Assembly (NCBI GenBank): GCA_947623745.1
Contig: CANQHN010000021.1
Span: forward strand, 1-48,551
Direction: 5' to 3'
DNA length: 48,551 nt
From: an uncultured Oscillospiraceae bacterium
Lineage (GTDB): Bacteria; Bacillota; Clostridia; Oscillospirales; Oscillospiraceae
Below, piece by piece: positions 1 through 8,678 of this stretch (positions are counted from its first letter, which is position 1; every line of letters starts with the position of its first letter). Below the pieces are notes generated by a model that was given only the letters and a program-made list of their open reading frames with translations, was not told where the DNA came from and did no database searches. Both the position numbers and the translations under genes were made by a program.

Positions 1-71
<71 letters not shown>

Positions 72-77
72 AGAAAA

Positions 78-113
78 CAGCAGTCACCGAAAGGTGGCTG
101 CTGATTTCTTTCT
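78..113 (+). terminator. rho-independent terminator of tRNA-Ala
   Basis: An 11-bp stem CAGCAGTCACC / GGTGGCTGCTG with a GAAA loop is followed by ATTTCTTTCT. It starts 6 nt after the CCA end. It is copied at 223-258 and, with compensating loop and stem changes, at 23,255-23,290. Confidence 0.85.
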
Positions 114-222
114 GGTGGAGCCGGGAGAGGACCGCCGGCCTCTTGCCTGATGATCTGTCAGCGGCCCCGCCAACGGCGTCAGTCGTTGGCGGTTCGATCC
201 CGCTTATCTCCACCAAGAGAAT

Positions 223-258
223 CAGCAGTCACCGAAAGGTGGCTGCTGATTTCTTTCT
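223..258 (+). terminator. second copy of the tRNA-Ala terminator
   Basis: It has the same stem CAGCAGTCACC / GGTGGCTGCTG and T-rich tail as the copy at 78-113, inside the second tandem unit. Confidence 0.6.
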
Positions 259-359
259 GGTGGGGCCGGGAGAGGACCGCTGGCCTCTTGCCTGATGATC
301 CGTCAGCGGCTCCGCCAACGGCGTCAGCCGTTGGCGGTTCGATCCCGCTTATCTCCACC

Positions 360-750
360 GTTTGTGAGGTATATGATCACCTTATTGAGATAAAGTGTCG
401 TGACATACAGAAATGTGTTCGCCCTCATAGTCGTGATAGACGACTATGAGGGCGAAATGCATTCCCGTACGAACGAGCACAAACAAAGAAATCCGGTCCT
501 AAGTCAAAGAGGCCTACATGCTGCATGTCTGCATTCTGGCAACTCATGGACAAAGGAGCTCTGCAAGTTTTTGTGGTTTGGCTTGAAATCAAGATATGAG
601 AACGACCCAGTGGGGAAGCACGGCCGACTGCTTGCCTGTAAAAAATACAAGCCGGATTCCGCAAACCCGGTATACTCTGGAGTAAGGCGCCTAAAAAGTG
701 AGAAAGCGAAAGAGATGAAAGCACGCATGCTGTATTTTGAAATGCTTATT
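360..750. other. island left edge, no supported gene, contains a long perfect hairpin (418-456)
   Basis: This 390-base stretch follows the last tRNA-derived repeat. An open frame at 400-828 has no recognisable ribosome site, no domain and runs antisense into the XRE gene, so I do not call it. The one clear structure is a perfect 16-bp inverted repeat: 418-433 (TTCGCCCTCATAGTCG) against 441-456, with a 7-nt loop and no T-tract. Confidence 0.6.
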
Positions 751-1113
751 CTATTTTGTCAATCCTGCATCAAGGTCAGTATCGAAGTCATAGGGTTCCG
801 GTTCCCCATCGCTGCACATGGCTTTTAACATCAGCAGTGCGGCCTTCTTCTGATTTGGCCTGAGGCAGATCCAGGCATCGAACAGTTCCTTCAATTCAGG
901 ACTCAGTTCCACGAGGTTCTCGTCTGTGAAAAACTGAGATAAAGTGATTCCAAATCCTTTGCAAATCGTTTCCAACGTGGCAACGGACGGGACCGTGTTC
1001 CTGCGGAAAATATTCCCAATCGTAGACTGTGCAAGCCCGCATTCCTTTGACAGTTTATATTCCGTCCAACCGCGCTCGCGCAGCAGCTGCTGCAAACGCT
1101 TATGCGTATCCAC
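751..1113 (-). CDS. XRE-family helix-turn-helix regulator, 120 aa
   Basis: The N-terminal 60 residues form an HTH_3/XRE fold: KLSKECGLAQSTIGNIFRR is the helix-turn-helix, followed by the typical PSVATLETICKGFGI helix pair. The C-terminal half is acidic and helical and may serve as a dimerisation or ligand region. The start is GTG at 1113, preceded by AAAGGTGGT. The gene is divergent from the promoter at 1187-1215 that drives the zinc-ribbon cluster, and the intergenic palindrome 1180-1192 is its likely operator. Family membership is clear. The regulon (see the palindromes at 7823, 13,512 and 14,988) is inferred. Confidence 0.9.
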   Translation of the reverse strand: MDTHKRLQQLLRERGWTEYKLSKECGLAQSTIGNIFRRNTVPSVATLETICKGFGITLSQFFTDENLVELSPELKELFDAWICLRPNQKKAALLMLKAMCSDGEPEPYDFDTDLDAGLTK

Positions 1114-1179
1114 GGAATCACCACCTTTTCCACCACCGTTTTCATAACTATTTTATGTCCAAATTGAGATATACATTAG

Positions 1180-1215
1180 ATACAACTTGTATTGTATATA
1201 CATTTGTGCTATGAT
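1180..1215 (+). promoter_or_regulatory. promoter overlapped by a palindromic operator
   Basis: -35 TTGTAT at 1187-1192, a 17-bp spacer and -10 TATGAT at 1210-1215. The palindrome ATACAA-C-TTGTAT (1180-1192) includes the -35, so a bound protein would block transcription of the gene cluster starting at 1388. The 5' leader would be about 165 nt. Confidence 0.7.
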
Positions 1216-1387
1216 GTATTATTGGAAAATTGTTGATGGATTACACAAATGAGGGAGAAAGGATCACAGCATGATAGGGCCTTGCGGGAGAACATGATTT
1301 CGGTTTTCAGACAGTAAAACCAGTAAAAAAGAATCAACGCACATTGTTATTATTCCCGCGGGACAACATTTAAGGAGGAGCAAAAAC

Positions 1388-2140
1388 ATGTTTTGTACAA
1401 AATGCGGTGCTGAAATTGCCGAAGGAAGTAAGTTTTGTATCCGATGCGGTACGCCCGTGGTGAATGGCGGTGCACACGCAAAAGTAGAAAGAAGTCCGGC
1501 AAATCCAAGTTCTGCCGTTTTGCAGCCGGATACGGCGCTCACAGCTGATGCACCTGCCGCAGGGCCGTCGCCGGAGATCTATGTGGGAAACACGGCTGCT
1601 ACTCCCCGCAAGAGGGATACCAAAAAGCTGTTCCCGCTGGGAGCTGCTGCGCTGGTTATCATCATTGCAGTCGTTCTTGTTTTTTTCAGGGGGCCCAAAA
1701 CAGGATTTGATTCACCCGAGGAGGCATTTGATGCCTACAATAACGGGATCTACAACCATGATCTCGATCAGGTGCTTCAAGCGAGCCCGGATTTTTTGAT
1801 TGCGTACAACGGCGGTGAGGACAGCATGAAGGCCAATCTGGAAGCAAGCTACAGCGACATATATGCCGCTCCTGAGGGCGCTTTCTATTTCGTTTACAGA
1901 GCAATCGGCCATACCTCCTTGTCGGAGGAAGCAAGAGAGACCCTGCGGTCCAACATCAATGCAGCCTTAAACACTGATGTCAAGATCACGGATGCCGCCG
2001 AGATCGCCTATGAATGCAAGGCAAAATACCGGGATGACGGCCATGAAGTGCCTGTCACCAGTTCAACTGGAGGTACCGTTTTTGCAGGCGGGTATGCCAT
2101 CCAGTGTAAGGGCAAATGGTATTACTATATGGCATACTGA
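1388..2140 (+). CDS. zinc-ribbon membrane protein, 250 aa
   Basis: A cytoplasmic N-terminal zinc ribbon carries two CxxC pairs (MFCTKCG...FCIRCG, residues 3-23). A Ser/Pro/Ala-rich linker (about 30-75) leads to one transmembrane helix (about 80-99, LGAAALVIIIAVVLVFF). The external domain of about 150 residues starts with DSPEEAFDAYNNGIYNHDLDQVL, which resembles the NTF2-like domains found in TcaA-type zinc-ribbon proteins. The ribosome site is AAGGAGGAG. It is the first gene of a same-strand run to 6488. No enzyme function can be assigned; a sensor or scaffold at the envelope is inference. Confidence 0.85.
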   Translation: MFCTKCGAEIAEGSKFCIRCGTPVVNGGAHAKVERSPANPSSAVLQPDTALTADAPAAGPSPEIYVGNTAATPRKRDTKKLFPLGAAALVIIIAVVLVFFRGPKTGFDSPEEAFDAYNNGIYNHDLDQVLQASPDFLIAYNGGEDSMKANLEASYSDIYAAPEGAFYFVYRAIGHTSLSEEARETLRSNINAALNTDVKITDAAEIAYECKAKYRDDGHEVPVTSSTGGTVFAGGYAIQCKGKWYYYMAY

Positions 2141-2186
2141 CAGACCGTACCCAATAAACCCCTTTCTTAAAAACGGAGGTTAGAAT

Positions 2187-3239
2187 ATGTTTTGCGGAAA
2201 TTGTGGAACCGAGCTGCCGGATGATGCTGATTTTTGCAGCAACTGTGGAAAAGCGGTACAGAAACAAAATGCTTTCTCGGCGCCTGCCGTGCCGGCAGGA
2301 AGCGCACCACATCAATTTGACTTCCCCCAAAAATTCGCGCAAAAGGCAAATAATGGGCGAAGCGGGATAAGGGTCCTGACCTGTGCCGCTATGGCGGCGG
2401 TACTGGCGGTCACGGTATTCCGCGCCAAGGGCATCGCGGACCAGCGGGCCGAGCTTATGGCGGCTCTGGAGCAAAGACAGACGGCGGCCGTGCAGACCTA
2501 TGACCCGTACCAGCAGGATACGCAGCAGACAGAGGCCCAGTGGGACGCCTCGTCCGGCGCGCAGGAACAGGTGTCAGAGGATGATCAGCCCGCTGCCGTG
2601 GATTACACCGCAGTCAGGACATTTTTGAGGAACTACAGCGGAGACTGGAGCGTAGACCGGTATTTTGACCAGGACGAAAAGAAATGGAAGATCTACGAGC
2701 TGGGAAAACGGCTGCTCATCGCGGGATACAACTACCTCAACGACGGCTCCTATACGACGGGCGGCTACGATGTGATCGTCGGCTATAAGGAGGAAGAACT
2801 GCCGCCCTCCGGGGGCGGCGGGACCTGCCCCAAGTGCCACGAGGGAAAGCTGTCGCGCGTGTCCGGAATCGATGGGCTCCTGTCCGGTTCGTCCGGCTAC
2901 ACATATCGGTGCGATCTCTGCGGGTACAGCGAGACCCTGCACGGGGAGACGAAAAAGACCCCGATCTATGAACGTGTGGGCGAGGAAGTACATGAGTACC
3001 ACGGAACAGACATCGAGTACAACCCTCCCGGCGTCACCCTGACGGAGGACTCCGTCGATATGACGGGGATGGGCGGAACGATCTACGACTACACGGCGTT
3101 CCGCGTCGAAAACATCAACGACCGGCTGTACCTGATCAACGACGACGCCGAATTTGCGTTTTTGTATGACGGGACCTATCTGGAATACTGCGAGCTGGAC
3201 TACTCCGGGCAGTACCAGGGATATTACGCCTTTCAATGA
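2187..3239 (+). CDS. membrane protein with two zinc ribbons, 350 aa
   Basis: The N-terminal zinc ribbon (MFCGNCG...FCSNCG) is followed by a membrane helix (about residues 65-82) and a Gln-rich region. An extracellular domain of about 90 residues ends in a second four-Cys ribbon near 212-250 (CPKCHEGKL...CDLCGYSE) followed by a C-terminal beta-rich segment. Start ATG follows GGAGGTTAGAAT. It sits 46 bp after the previous zinc-ribbon gene, with which it shares the N-terminal module. The second, probably external, metal site is unusual for this class. Function is unknown. Confidence 0.83.
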   Translation: MFCGNCGTELPDDADFCSNCGKAVQKQNAFSAPAVPAGSAPHQFDFPQKFAQKANNGRSGIRVLTCAAMAAVLAVTVFRAKGIADQRAELMAALEQRQTAAVQTYDPYQQDTQQTEAQWDASSGAQEQVSEDDQPAAVDYTAVRTFLRNYSGDWSVDRYFDQDEKKWKIYELGKRLLIAGYNYLNDGSYTTGGYDVIVGYKEEELPPSGGGGTCPKCHEGKLSRVSGIDGLLSGSSGYTYRCDLCGYSETLHGETKKTPIYERVGEEVHEYHGTDIEYNPPGVTLTEDSVDMTGMGGTIYDYTAFRVENINDRLYLINDDAEFAFLYDGTYLEYCELDYSGQYQGYYAFQ

Positions 3240-3264
3240 TTCGGCACACAGAGGGAGATAAACT

Positions 3265-4311
3265 ATGAATGGAAATCGAAAAACAATGCTTATCATTGCC
3301 TGCATCGTCGCCGTGTACTTTGTCGCGCTGAACTCCGTGCTGCAAAGCAAGTTGGAGGACATCAAAGAGCCCGCGGCAGCTTATTCGGAGACAACGCAGC
3401 TGGCGACGGCCTCCGCGGAGACGGAGGGAAACGCCGCGGGCACCGCGGAGCCGGAGCCCCCCGCGCCCGAGCCCCCGGCGCCGGAGGGGATCGTCGGAGA
3501 GCTGGCGGTGGGAAATGTGGTCACCTTCGGCTCCTATGAGCAGGACGCGGATCTCGACAACGGAAAAGAGCCCCTGGAGTGGGATGTGATCGGACAGGAC
3601 GGTGACCGGTACCTCCTTATCACGCACTATGTGATCGACGGCAAAAGCTTCTCCGACAAGACATCGGATCACATCATACAGGCGAACGACGACGCAACCG
3701 CCAAACAGCTGACCTGGGCAAAGAGCTCCATCCGCCGCTGGCTCAACAACGACTTCTTTGTGGACGCCTTTGCCGGGTGCGATCAGTCGGTCATTTTGCA
3801 GACCCATGTCCATACGTCCAATTTCCGGTATGTTGCGGGATATGTCAGCGAAACCTATGCCCATCTTTCGGACTCTGAACTGAAAAAGATGGACAGCATC
3901 GGCGGCGACGACACCGACGACTATGTATTCCTCCTGTCTGTGGAGGAGTTTGCGGAGAATTTCCAGCCGGTAAACCCCTGGTACGGGAAAAAGCAGTGCG
4001 GGAGGGCCATCGTCTCGCCCACGGAGTACGCGAAGGAACAGGGCGTGAAATCCAAAAAGCTCACCACCGTATTCGAGGCGCCCGGAGATCAAGAGGGCCT
4101 TTCGAACGTCTACGTAGAAGAGATCCAGCCGTATGTGGGGAAGGACTACGTGGAAAACGGCGAGATCTGCTCCTGGATCACGCGCACGCCGGGCGTCTAT
4201 CAGGGCGGCAGCGCGGTGGTGCTGATCACTTCGGACTACAGCTGTTTTGACCCCGCGGCAGCTAAGGGCGCGGTCAACGGCATTCGCCCCGCCATTTGGG
4301 TGGAAGGATAG
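3265..4311 (+). CDS. DUF6273-like membrane-anchored protein, 348 aa
   Basis: An N-terminal helix (MLIIACIVAVYFVALNSVL) works as signal anchor, followed by a Pro/Glu linker (about 40-75). The rest matches what I know of the DUF6273 family: opening VTFGSYEQD, EPLEWDVIGQDGDRYLLIT, SSIRRWLNNDFF, and the closing IRPAIWVEG. These proteins are common in gut Clostridia and are sometimes fused to zinc ribbons or surface modules; their role is not established. It lies 25 bp downstream of the previous gene, so co-transcription is likely. Confidence 0.8.
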   Translation: MNGNRKTMLIIACIVAVYFVALNSVLQSKLEDIKEPAAAYSETTQLATASAETEGNAAGTAEPEPPAPEPPAPEGIVGELAVGNVVTFGSYEQDADLDNGKEPLEWDVIGQDGDRYLLITHYVIDGKSFSDKTSDHIIQANDDATAKQLTWAKSSIRRWLNNDFFVDAFAGCDQSVILQTHVHTSNFRYVAGYVSETYAHLSDSELKKMDSIGGDDTDDYVFLLSVEEFAENFQPVNPWYGKKQCGRAIVSPTEYAKEQGVKSKKLTTVFEAPGDQEGLSNVYVEEIQPYVGKDYVENGEICSWITRTPGVYQGGSAVVLITSDYSCFDPAAAKGAVNGIRPAIWVEG

Positions 4312-4322
4312 GGAGGAAGAAA

Positions 4323-4544
4323 ATGTACTGTAAAAATTGCGGCACAGACCTACCGGATGACGCTCTGTTTTGCAGCGAGTGCGGCGCAGCGGTAAACAGT
4401 GAGCAGAAAGAAACGGCGGTGAGATCCGTTCCAGAAATGAAGTCGACATCAGCCGACAGGAATGATAAAATAGATGGGAAGCTGATCCTTGGCGTGACGG
4501 TTTTCCTGACGCTGCTGCTCGTCATCGTGAAAATCGCACTATAA
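4323..4544 (+). CDS. small zinc-ribbon membrane protein, 73 aa
   Basis: Four-Cys ribbon at the N terminus (MYCKNCG...FCSECG), a short charged linker and a C-terminal membrane helix (LILGVTVFLTLLLVIVKIAL). I choose ATG 4323 because GGGAGGAAGAAA stands right before it; an in-frame ATG at 4296 lies inside the preceding gene and has no site. The protein is a minimal version of its neighbours, with the ribbon in the cytoplasm and no external domain. Confidence 0.82.
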   Translation: MYCKNCGTDLPDDALFCSECGAAVNSEQKETAVRSVPEMKSTSADRNDKIDGKLILGVTVFLTLLLVIVKIAL

Positions 4545-4616
4545 CAAAGGCCTTTCCCGCTCCGCGGAAGCTGTCGGTCCAGGGAGCGGGAAAAGGCACA
4601 AAGGAGAGAGAATCGG

Positions 4617-6230
4617 ATGAAAAAGAAGCTGAACCTCTATATCGCGTTTGCCGCGGCCCTTCTTCTGGCCGTGACCCTTGCCGGCTGCGGAGGCGCCGGT
4701 ACCGCGGCCGCCCCCGGGCACGACGGCGCTCCGTCCCCCGCGGAAAGCGCGGCGCCCGTTGTGGACAAAACTGCGGGCCCCGAGGACAGCGCCGGCGAAA
4801 ACGGGACGCCGGAGTCCGACGCCCCCGCTGACGAGTCCGATGCAGACGCCGGCAATTCCGACGAAATCAGTACAAGCAAATTCCCTGAGGTCCTTCAGTG
4901 GTGGCTGGACTACAAGGCTCCTGACGCCAAAATGCGCGCCTTGAAGGAAAAAGAATGGTCCGCACATACACTGGAAGAGCTTGAAGGGTTTGCTGAAAAG
5001 CTCGAAAAGAAATACTATGACGAGTATCACGCATTTCTCAACGGGGACGATTATGTTGGCACAGAGACGAAACCAGGGCCGGAGCCTGAGGCCCCGTATC
5101 CCGCGATCCTTCAGTGGTTTCTGGACTATAAATGTGATGACGCAAAACGTGCCAGAAAAGAAAAGGAATGGTCTGCACACACTCCAGAAGAACTTGAAGT
5201 ATTTGCCGAAAAACTCGAAAAAGAATACGGTGACGAATTTCATGCATATCTCAACGGCGAGGACTACGTCGCTCCTGAACCCGAGGATAAGGCCCCGAAA
5301 TTCGGTTCTGTCGAAGCCATCGCCGCTCTAGGTGGCAAACAAGCCACCGTACAGAAAGACAAGGACGAGTGTCTGGTCTACATCTTTGATGAGACCAAGA
5401 ATCACGGTAATCCCTATGACGTGACCTGGGATTATGGCAAAGACTACGATTCCTACGTCGAGGCGGCTAACTGGTCGCTGGTGTTCGACGCCGAGTATTA
5501 CAAGGCCACCTTCCCGCTGCTGACACAACTGTACCATAATGACAACGCGCTGTTACTCAAACACTTCCAGACCGTCGGTATCCACGAGGGCCGCCAGGGC
5601 TCCAAGGGCTTCAACGTGGCCGCCTACATGGACAACTGCGGCAAGGCACTGCGCGACGCCTTCGGTGACGACTACGAGTGCTATTACCTGTACTACCTGC
5701 TCCACCAGGATACCGAGTCCGATGTAAAGACCACTGGCTCCTATAAGAAACAGCTTGCGCAGGAGCTTACGGCTATCCAGGAGAGGGAGTTCAAAGCCGT
5801 CAACGAGTACCGCAAAGAGGCCGGCTCCCAGGAAGTCGAATTCGACTCCGAGCTCGCGGCCTTCGCAAATTACAGGGCCTACATGGACTGCACCGAGGGT
5901 TGGGATGCCCATGATGGTATGTTTTATCTGATAGACAACAACAAAATGCGTAGTGTGTTCTTTAACCCCATCGGAGCAGACATCTACTGCGAAAATAAAC
6001 ATACTATCGCTGGATACGCAGGCAGGGAGCATCCGGGTGACCAGGGTAGGGCGTATCGCAATTCCGAAGGCCACTATAAAACCATGATAGACACGGACTT
6101 CAACTATGTCGGCTGCGGAAACTACTACGTGTCTGACCAGGATTACAACTGGAGCGGCAAGTACGACGTCAACGTCATCACGCTCGACAGCTATGCAGAC
6201 ACAGTGAACACAGCATACAACAGTAAGTAA
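4617..6230 (+). CDS. CAP/SCP-domain lipoprotein with internal repeats, 537 aa
   Basis: Signal peptide with lipobox LAGC (Cys24) and an acidic Ala/Pro/Asp linker. Two about 58-residue repeats follow (about 89-147 and 161-218; both contain EKEWSAHT, EELE and an FLNG/YLNG end). A mid-region (about 280-370) contains the FDAEYYKATFPLL...HFQTVGIHEGRQGSKGFN motif seen in Oscillospirales surface proteins. The C-terminal part looks like a CAP domain (VNEYRKEAG...FDSELAAFANYRA, WDAHDGMFY). The ribosome site is AAGGAGAGAG. The closing segment (YNWSGKYDVN...DSYADTVN) is duplicated as a remnant near 14,830-14,926. Confidence 0.8.
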   Translation: MKKKLNLYIAFAAALLLAVTLAGCGGAGTAAAPGHDGAPSPAESAAPVVDKTAGPEDSAGENGTPESDAPADESDADAGNSDEISTSKFPEVLQWWLDYKAPDAKMRALKEKEWSAHTLEELEGFAEKLEKKYYDEYHAFLNGDDYVGTETKPGPEPEAPYPAILQWFLDYKCDDAKRARKEKEWSAHTPEELEVFAEKLEKEYGDEFHAYLNGEDYVAPEPEDKAPKFGSVEAIAALGGKQATVQKDKDECLVYIFDETKNHGNPYDVTWDYGKDYDSYVEAANWSLVFDAEYYKATFPLLTQLYHNDNALLLKHFQTVGIHEGRQGSKGFNVAAYMDNCGKALRDAFGDDYECYYLYYLLHQDTESDVKTTGSYKKQLAQELTAIQEREFKAVNEYRKEAGSQEVEFDSELAAFANYRAYMDCTEGWDAHDGMFYLIDNNKMRSVFFNPIGADIYCENKHTIAGYAGREHPGDQGRAYRNSEGHYKTMIDTDFNYVGCGNYYVSDQDYNWSGKYDVNVITLDSYADTVNTAYNSK

Positions 6231-6299
6231 CAAACAAACGGCCCGTCCCGGATTTCCGGGACGGACCACGCTTGATTTTTGAAAGGAAAGGTGAATAAA

Positions 6300-6488
6300 A
6301 TGAAAAACTATTATTTGGTAGAGACTGAGGACTACACTTCGAGACCCAAAAGGAAGTACCGCAGAACTTCCATGTTCACCGGCATCGGCCGCGTCATCGG
6401 TCTCGTACTGATGCTCGCTGGTGGTTTCGTCATCGGTCAGGTAGTCCGCGGAACCATCCAGGGCATCATGCTCCTGCTTGGCATCTAA
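6300..6488 (+). CDS. small single-pass membrane protein, 62 aa
   Basis: Starts MKNYYLVETEDYT at ATG 6300 after AAAGGTGA. A basic stretch (KRKYRRT) precedes one glycine-rich membrane helix (IGRVIGLVLMLAGGFVIGQVV). It directly follows the lipoprotein gene across a GTCCCGG-ATTT-CCGGGAC hairpin (6243-6261). A near-identical copy with the same leader lies at 14,064. No family is known to me. Confidence 0.75.
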   Translation: MKNYYLVETEDYTSRPKRKYRRTSMFTGIGRVIGLVLMLAGGFVIGQVVRGTIQGIMLLLGI

Positions 6489-6638
6489 TGCGAAACCACA
6501 CCCCGCCCCGGGCGCCGCGGCGGACGGCAGAGCCGCGCGCCTGTCGTTTACCGCAATGCCTGGGGCGGGGATATTCTTTTCAAGTATGAAGAAAGGGGGT
6601 TGCCGCGCCGCTGATAACGAAAACGAGGCACCACACAT

Positions 6639-7742
6639 TCACCGATGTTCCATGCCCGCGCTATTTTTATCATGCCGGGCAGATATCACACCAGCACAGA
6701 TGTGGGCCGCATCCCGCCCATCGGCATACCTAGCTGCCTTCCAATAGGCCTCGAACTCATCCCGGCTGTACTCAACGCCGCCTTCGATTCGTTTCCGCGC
6801 GTCAAGGTCAAAATGCCGCGCCGCACACCTCTCATAAGCCGGTACCAAAATGAAGTGCATACGCTGGGCAAGCATAACACTGTAGAAGTCCTTGCGGGCG
6901 TCCGACAGGAAGCCGCACCCGTTGATGAATTCCGTGGCAGCCGGCATGGCATCCCGTATGCGCGGGACGGTCCGGACGACCGCGCCCGTGAGTTCATCAA
7001 AGATCCCGGACGCCATCAGATCATAATAGTCCACCCTCACGCCGGGGCGCAGCTCAAGCGCGGCCTTCGGGCAGAACCTGGCTCTCCACGTAACTTCCCT
7101 CGGGTTTTCAAGAAGGACCGCCATGTCTGGTTCGGATAAGTCGGGGAACAGGCTGCCGCCGTTGTCGTAGATCGGGGCCGCCGCCACGGAACCGTCGGCC
7201 CGAACCAGCCAGCCGAAGTCGCCGCTGCGCCTGTCAGGGTTCCCGACCAGGGCGTCGCCGATGAAACGCTCCCAGAAGCAGGCCTTGAACCGGTCGGTCT
7301 GCGGGGAAAGTATGGAATCCCTTTCGAGGACTTCGTAAACCTGCCCGATGTTTGGGACCTTCTCAATGTCGCTGGAGTTGTAGTGCTTCCGCAGGAAGGT
7401 TCCGAACTCGACTAGCTCCGCCCCATGCGGGACGAAGTTGCGGCAGGCGACGACGATCTCACCGTTCAGCGTCCCCAGCTCCGTGTCCTGCACCGGATAG
7501 CCGAGGGTGCCGAGAACGTGGCTGGACACGTATTCGGACACGGCATTGTTGACGTGGCTCGTGGTAAGGTCGCCGGGCGGCGCCTGCCTCTTCGAGAATT
7601 TGACCATATAGCGCGAATCGTCAGGCCCGATCAGCCCGTCCTTCCGGTCAGACCCGCCGTAATTGGCACATGGGTCCGGGAGCCGCCTGTCAAATGACGG
7701 CAGCACCTTGATCCCCGGTATCAGATTATGTCTCTCACCCAC
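6639..7742 (-). CDS. HipA-like kinase-domain protein, 367 aa
   Basis: The arrangement resembles HipA: an ATP-binding region (YMVKFSK), a catalytic segment FIGDALVGNPDRRSGDFGWL with the Asp at about 170, and PIYDNGGSLFP with the metal-binding Asp near 193. The usual DRHxxN is DRRSGD here, so the Asn ligand position is altered. No HipB-type partner is adjacent; the nearest XRE protein is 5.5 kb away. I choose GTG 7742 because GGAGGGTG precedes it; ATG 7781 is possible but has no good site. Its promoter (7810-7838) is overlapped by a 17-bp palindrome. Confidence 0.75.
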   Translation of the reverse strand: MGERHNLIPGIKVLPSFDRRLPDPCANYGGSDRKDGLIGPDDSRYMVKFSKRQAPPGDLTTSHVNNAVSEYVSSHVLGTLGYPVQDTELGTLNGEIVVACRNFVPHGAELVEFGTFLRKHYNSSDIEKVPNIGQVYEVLERDSILSPQTDRFKACFWERFIGDALVGNPDRRSGDFGWLVRADGSVAAAPIYDNGGSLFPDLSEPDMAVLLENPREVTWRARFCPKAALELRPGVRVDYYDLMASGIFDELTGAVVRTVPRIRDAMPAATEFINGCGFLSDARKDFYSVMLAQRMHFILVPAYERCAARHFDLDARKRIEGGVEYSRDEFEAYWKAARYADGRDAAHICAGVISARHDKNSAGMEHR

Positions 7743-7809
7743 GGTTTGGCACCCTCCATAGTTTGCAGGAATCGGCCGCATTCCGGTCGCTTTCGTGTTT
7801 CACATATTC

Positions 7810-7839
7810 ATTATATCATGTGCTTGTATTCAATACAAG
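7810..7839 (-). promoter_or_regulatory. promoter of the HipA-like gene with a perfect palindromic operator
   Basis: Reading the minus strand: -35 TTGTAT (7838-7833), 17-bp spacer, -10 TATAAT (7815-7810). The perfect 17-bp palindrome CTTGTATT-C-AATACAAG (7823-7839) covers the -35, as at the 1187-1215 promoter. Confidence 0.75.
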
Positions 7840-7938
7840 GAAAGCAGGAAGGGGTGAAACGCCACCGATTGAAGAAACTGATTTTCCGACACAGCCGTGA
7901 CAGGATAGTATTACAGTAAGCAGAGAGGGGATCAAAAA

Positions 7939-8613
7939 ATGGGAGTTATCGTGCTCATTCTCATCGCCATAGTTCTATACTCGGTGATGAAGGGAGACAA
8001 GAAGCAAAAACCAAGCGCGGCGAAAACAAAAACGGCGCCCTCCAGCGGCGCGAAAACGGCAAAGTCTCAGCGTGAATATGACAAGGAGACAAAGCGGCTC
8101 TATAAGGTGCTCGATGACGCGGACAACGATCAGATTGAGTCTATGAAAGCCCTTATGTCAATTAAGAAGGTAAAAGGGACTAAATTGTATTATACCTGCA
8201 AAAAACTATTGCACTATGCGCGTAATGGGCAGAAAGAGCACCGTGATATGCAGAAAGATGATAAGGATGGTAGCAAAATCCGCAGGTATCTGGCATCTAA
8301 GGAAGGTAAGGAGAATTTTCAGAGAGTGGAACGTTACCGTTCCATGCTCAGGAATATGCAGTACGGTACATCCACAACAACATATACGCCGCCGTCAACC
8401 AGCGTGTCGTATTCGTATCACAACGACTATGACGACGTCAGGGCCAGGGAGCAACGGGAGCTGGTCGATGACCTGGAGCGGCAGGTCACCAGCACCGAGC
8501 GGCAGATCGCCCGCCTCCGGCGGGAGGGTTTTGTCATCGAGGCGGATCAGATGGAGGGCGAACTGAGCGCACTCCGCAGCCGTCTGTCGGTCGAGAGGAG
8601 CCATTTGAGGTAA
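7939..8613 (+). CDS. membrane-anchored coiled-coil protein, 224 aa
   Basis: A short N-terminal membrane helix (GVIVLILIAIVLYSVM) is followed by a Lys/Ala-rich linker and a basic helical body of about 110 residues. A Ser/Thr/Tyr-rich segment (about 135-160) leads to a C-terminal coiled coil (about 168-222, VRAREQRELVDDLERQV). Start ATG follows GAGAGGGGATC. There is no catalytic motif and I do not recognise the family. It stands alone between the HipA-like gene and the SLH gene. Confidence 0.75.
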   Translation: MGVIVLILIAIVLYSVMKGDKKQKPSAAKTKTAPSSGAKTAKSQREYDKETKRLYKVLDDADNDQIESMKALMSIKKVKGTKLYYTCKKLLHYARNGQKEHRDMQKDDKDGSKIRRYLASKEGKENFQRVERYRSMLRNMQYGTSTTTYTPPSTSVSYSYHNDYDDVRAREQRELVDDLERQVTSTERQIARLRREGFVIEADQMEGELSALRSRLSVERSHLR

Positions 8614-8678
8614 AACCTGCCGGTTCTTAAAACCGTATTCCCATGCGGATCCACATTGTCACGAAAGGATGCATCACT

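Noticed and set aside
400-828. 142-codon frame at the island left edge
   Set aside because: No ribosome site, begins inside a long hairpin, overlaps the XRE gene on the other strand, no recognisable domain.
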